Shown piece by piece: positions 7,395-10,022 of a DNA stretch of 10,022 nucleotides. Position numbers and translations under genes: made by a program. The stretch covers positions 7,316 through 17,337 of the forward strand of contig JADGJH010000527.1 of the NCBI GenBank assembly GCA_027596945.1. The letters run 5' to 3'. This stretch comes from Physocladia obscura (taxonomy: Eukaryota; Chytridiomycota; Chytridiomycetes; Chytridiales; Chytriomycetaceae). The notes below the pieces were generated by a model. The model saw only the letters and a program-made list of their open reading frames with translations, had not been told where the DNA came from and ran no database searches. Position 1 is the first letter of the stretch. Every line of letters starts with the position of its first letter.

Positions 7395-9991
7395 ATGGCA
7401 CAAACTCTTTACGACAAAGTTTTTGCGGACCACGTGGTGTCGACAGTATCTGGAAACATCGAGATAACACTGGACGAACCTGTTGTACTCTATATTGACC
7501 GTCATCTGGTTCACGAAGTTACCAGTCCCCAGGTTAGTATCGGTGCTTGGCCAACGAAAAGATCAGTGGAAGTAACGAAGCTCAACGTTGATGACAGGCC
7601 TTCGAAGGTTTACGGAACGCCTCACGCGGAGTTCGTCGTGTTGATTTAACGCTGGCCACCCTGGATCACAACATCCCAACTTCATCGAGAAAGGTGATTA
7701 ATCATAATATGTATTTATATCAATCAGCAAATAGCGTCCTGATTCCTTTCCATCAGAATTTCGCAAATATCGACACATTCGTCAAAGAAGCTGACTCGAA
7801 AGTTCAGTGTGTGACTCTCGAAGAAAACGTTGAAGCGTTCGGTCTCAATTATTATGGTACACCAATCAAAATGTAAAATAGCCCAAGACTCACAAATTCA
7901 AACTCAGGCCTCGGTGACAAACGTCAAGGAATTGTGCACGTAGTTGGCCCCGAACAGGGATTTACTCTTCCGGGAACAACTGTAGTCTGCGGTGACTCAC
8001 ACACATCCACTCACGGCGCATTTGGTGCACTTGCATTCGGAATCGGAACATCCGAAGTCGAACATGTTCTCGCAACGCAAACCTTGATTCAAAAAAAGTC
8101 AAAGAATATGCGCGTCTTTATTGAAGGCGATTCGTTGTTGGAAGGCGTCACTTCAAAAGATTTGATGTTGCATATTATTGGTATCATTGGAACTGCTGGT
8201 GGAACTGGAACTGTTATTGAGTTTTGTGGGAAAGTTATTGAAAAACTTTCTATTGAGGCGAGAATGTCAATCTGTAAGACTCAATTTTGGGTTTTCATTT
8301 GATTCAATTATCATCAGGTAACATGTCGATTGAGGCTGGTGCGCGCGCTGGAATGATTGCTCCAGATGAAATAACGTTTCAATACATTCAAGACCGGCCG
8401 ATGGCACCAAAAGGCGCAAGCTGGGATGCTGCTGTCGAATACTGGAAATCCCTTAAGTCCGATGTAGGTGCGAAATACGACATTGATGTCACAATCAAGG
8501 CATCAGATGTTGTGCCTTCAATTACTTGGGGAACTTCGCCTCAAGATGTTGTTCCTATTACCGGTTCTGTTCCGGATCCAGGAAACGTTTCTGACCCAAC
8601 AAAAAAAGCTGCGATCGAACGCTCGTTGTTCTACATGGGACTAGAAGCCAACAAAAAAATGGAAACCATCAAGATTGATAAAGTTTTTATCGGATCTTGC
8701 ACCAACTCTCGAATTGAAGGTAAAAGCAAACCAAAAAAATTTCGAAAGACTACACAGTAAATGCTTTTTCGTTTATCTAGACCTTCGCTCCGCTGCAAAA
8801 ATTGCTCGTGGACGAAAAGTCGCACCTCACGTCTATGCCATGATTGTTCCCGGATCTGGGTTGATCAAATCTCAGGCCGAAGCCGAAGGTCTTGACGAAA
8901 TTTTCAAACAAGCAGGCTTTGATTGGCGTGAAGCGGGTTGCTCAATGTGTTTGGGAATGAACCCGGACCAACTTGTCCCCGGTGAACGTTGTGCTTCGAC
9001 GTCAAACAGAAACTTTGAAGGTAGACAAGGGCCTGGGGGGCGAACCCACCTGATGTCGCCAGCAATGGCTGCCGCTGCCGCTGTTACTGGGCACCTAACA
9101 GACGTGCGCACACTGCCAATTTTGCCTGGATTCAAAACGATCGAACTTGACTCAAAAGATTTCCTGAAAGCCGAATCCTTTGAGTATGCAGGAATTGCAG
9201 AAAATATTGCACAGGCAGTCCTCGCTAGTTTGGCCAAAAAGAGATCTTCTGTACCATCTGTTCCCGCTTCATCAACTAGCGGCAGTCTTGAACGATTCAC
9301 TGTACTCAAGGGTGTTGTTGCGCCACTAGAGCGTGCTAACGTCGACACTGACATGATTATTCCCAAGCAATTTCTTAAGACAATCAAGCGAACCGGTCTT
9401 GGAAAAGCATTGTTTTATGAAGTTCGGTATGACCTCTCAATGCCAATTGACGAATTAAGCGGTTTATATCCTGAGATTGACACGTTTGTTTTGAACAAGC
9501 CGCAATACCGTAAATCGAAAATCCTGGTCGCTGGCGAAAACTTTGGATGTGGATCTTCACGTGAGCATGCACCCTGGGCTCTTCTGGATTTTGGTATTCG
9601 CTGCATTATCGCCGAGTCATTTGCGGATATCTTCTACAACAATTGCTTCAAGAACATGATGTTACCTGTTATTCTCTCAAAAGAGAATGTTGCTGTAATC
9701 ACGCAAGATGGCAAAGATGGCATGGATATCGAGGTTGATCTTGTGAGTCAAGTCGTACGACGGTCAAATGGCCAGGAAATATCATTCGAAGTTGAGGAAC
9801 TGAGAAAACGGTGCTTAGTTGAAGGACTGGATGATATTGGTATGACATTGCAGAAAGAGAGTAAGATTAGTGCTTTTGAAGAAAAGCGAAGCTCGACTTG
9901 GCCATGGTTGGATTTGCGCCATATTGTCACCACAGCCAGTGCCCAAAAATTAGGACAAACTGCCAAAAAGACTAAGCTCTCTGATTGGTGA
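7395..9991 (+). CDS. LEU1: 3-isopropylmalate dehydratase (alpha-isopropylmalate isomerase), six exons
   Basis: Converts 2-isopropylmalate to 3-isopropylmalate through dehydration and rehydration, the second dedicated step of leucine synthesis. Exons: 7395-7532, 7598-7693, 7757-7856, 7908-8273, 8318-8719, 8781-9991; introns of 65, 63, 51, 44 and 61 bases, all GT-AG. The spliced product is 770 residues, close to yeast Leu1 (779). The LeuC-like aconitase part runs to about residue 515, with LYDKVF near the start, [10 protein letters not shown] 38-46 region, [13 protein letters not shown] 139-151, and the three [4Fe-4S] ligands Cys361 (GSCTN), Cys421 and Cys424 (CSMCLGMN). After a Ser/Pro-rich linker (about 519-537) comes the LeuD-like swivel domain, with [11 protein letters not shown] and [13 protein letters not shown] (Arg628). 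No transit peptide is evident, so a cytosolic enzyme is likely, as in yeast. Divergent from the ABC gene. All key residues are present; the gene looks functional. Confidence 0.96.
7694..7756 (+). other. LEU1 intron 2: stop-free and a multiple of three
   Basis: This 63-base intron (donor GTGATT, acceptor CATCAG) contains no stop in the reading frame of its flanking exons. Retention would insert 21 residues between SSRK and NFANIDTF without breaking the protein. Family alignment from memory places the flanking residues directly together, so it is called an intron. The donor is non-consensus at positions 3 and 5. Confidence 0.75.
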
Positions 9992-10007
9992 TATTATAAT
10001 AGCTCCA

Positions 10008-10013
10008 AATAAA
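10008..10013 (+). terminator. LEU1: Candidate poly(A) signal AATAAA of LEU1
   Basis: AATAAA starts 17 bases after the LEU1 TGA stop. Placement suits a short 3' untranslated region, with cleavage expected just beyond the right edge of the window. Confidence 0.5.
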
Positions 10014-10022
10014 ATTCATCTG

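Noticed and set aside
8872..9387. 171-codon open frame on the minus strand inside LEU1
   Set aside because: It is exactly antisense to the long, well-conserved last LEU1 exon, is rich in Ser and Arg as expected from a codon shadow, and matches no family.
7395..9991. LEU1 appearing as four or five broken ORFs, suggesting a pseudogene
   Set aside because: Each break falls at a GT-AG intron, and splicing restores a continuous 770-residue frame with every conserved junction matching the Leu1 family and all iron-sulfur cysteines intact.
1..10022. CRISPR array, prophage, bacterial operon or a full-length transposon
   Set aside because: There are no regularly spaced repeats, no transposase or integrase motifs and no terminal inverted repeats, and intron-bearing genes show that this is eukaryotic DNA.

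Overview
The window reads as nuclear DNA of a fungus. Two genes are broken into short exons by GT-AG introns of about 40-70 bases, the non-coding DNA is strongly AT-rich, and the right-hand gene is a one-polypeptide isopropylmalate isomerase (LeuC and LeuD fused), the arrangement of fungal Leu1. The short introns and AT richness would fit an early-diverging, chytrid-like lineage, but that placement is inference. Standard stop codons are used.

Layout: bases 284-1061 (minus strand) hold a three-exon gene for a small membrane-anchored protein I do not recognise; its ends are uncertain. Bases 1095-2268 are non-coding and contain a decayed tRNA-like (SINE-type) sequence and two small hairpins. Bases 2269-6504 (minus strand) carry a five-exon gene for a short ABCC/MRP-type full ABC transporter, rebuilt as 1,333 residues with both nucleotide-binding domains intact. 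Bases 6505-7394 are a divergent intergenic region with poly(dA:dT) tracts, a GC-richer island, repeated promoter-like boxes and an 18-base palindrome. Bases 7395-9991 (plus strand) carry LEU1 in six exons, rebuilt as 770 residues with all iron-sulfur cysteines present. A polyadenylation-type hexamer lies just before the right edge.

The transporter and LEU1 are divergently transcribed and could share regulatory DNA, but nothing in the sequence ties their functions together: one moves organic anions or conjugates across a membrane, the other performs the second step of leucine synthesis. I found no convincing evidence for an undescribed multi-gene system. The points most worth a second look are the unrecognised membrane protein, an in-frame tandem splice acceptor beside the transporter's second H-loop, a stop-free intron of 63 bases in LEU1, and the repeat-palindrome architecture of the LEU1 promoter.
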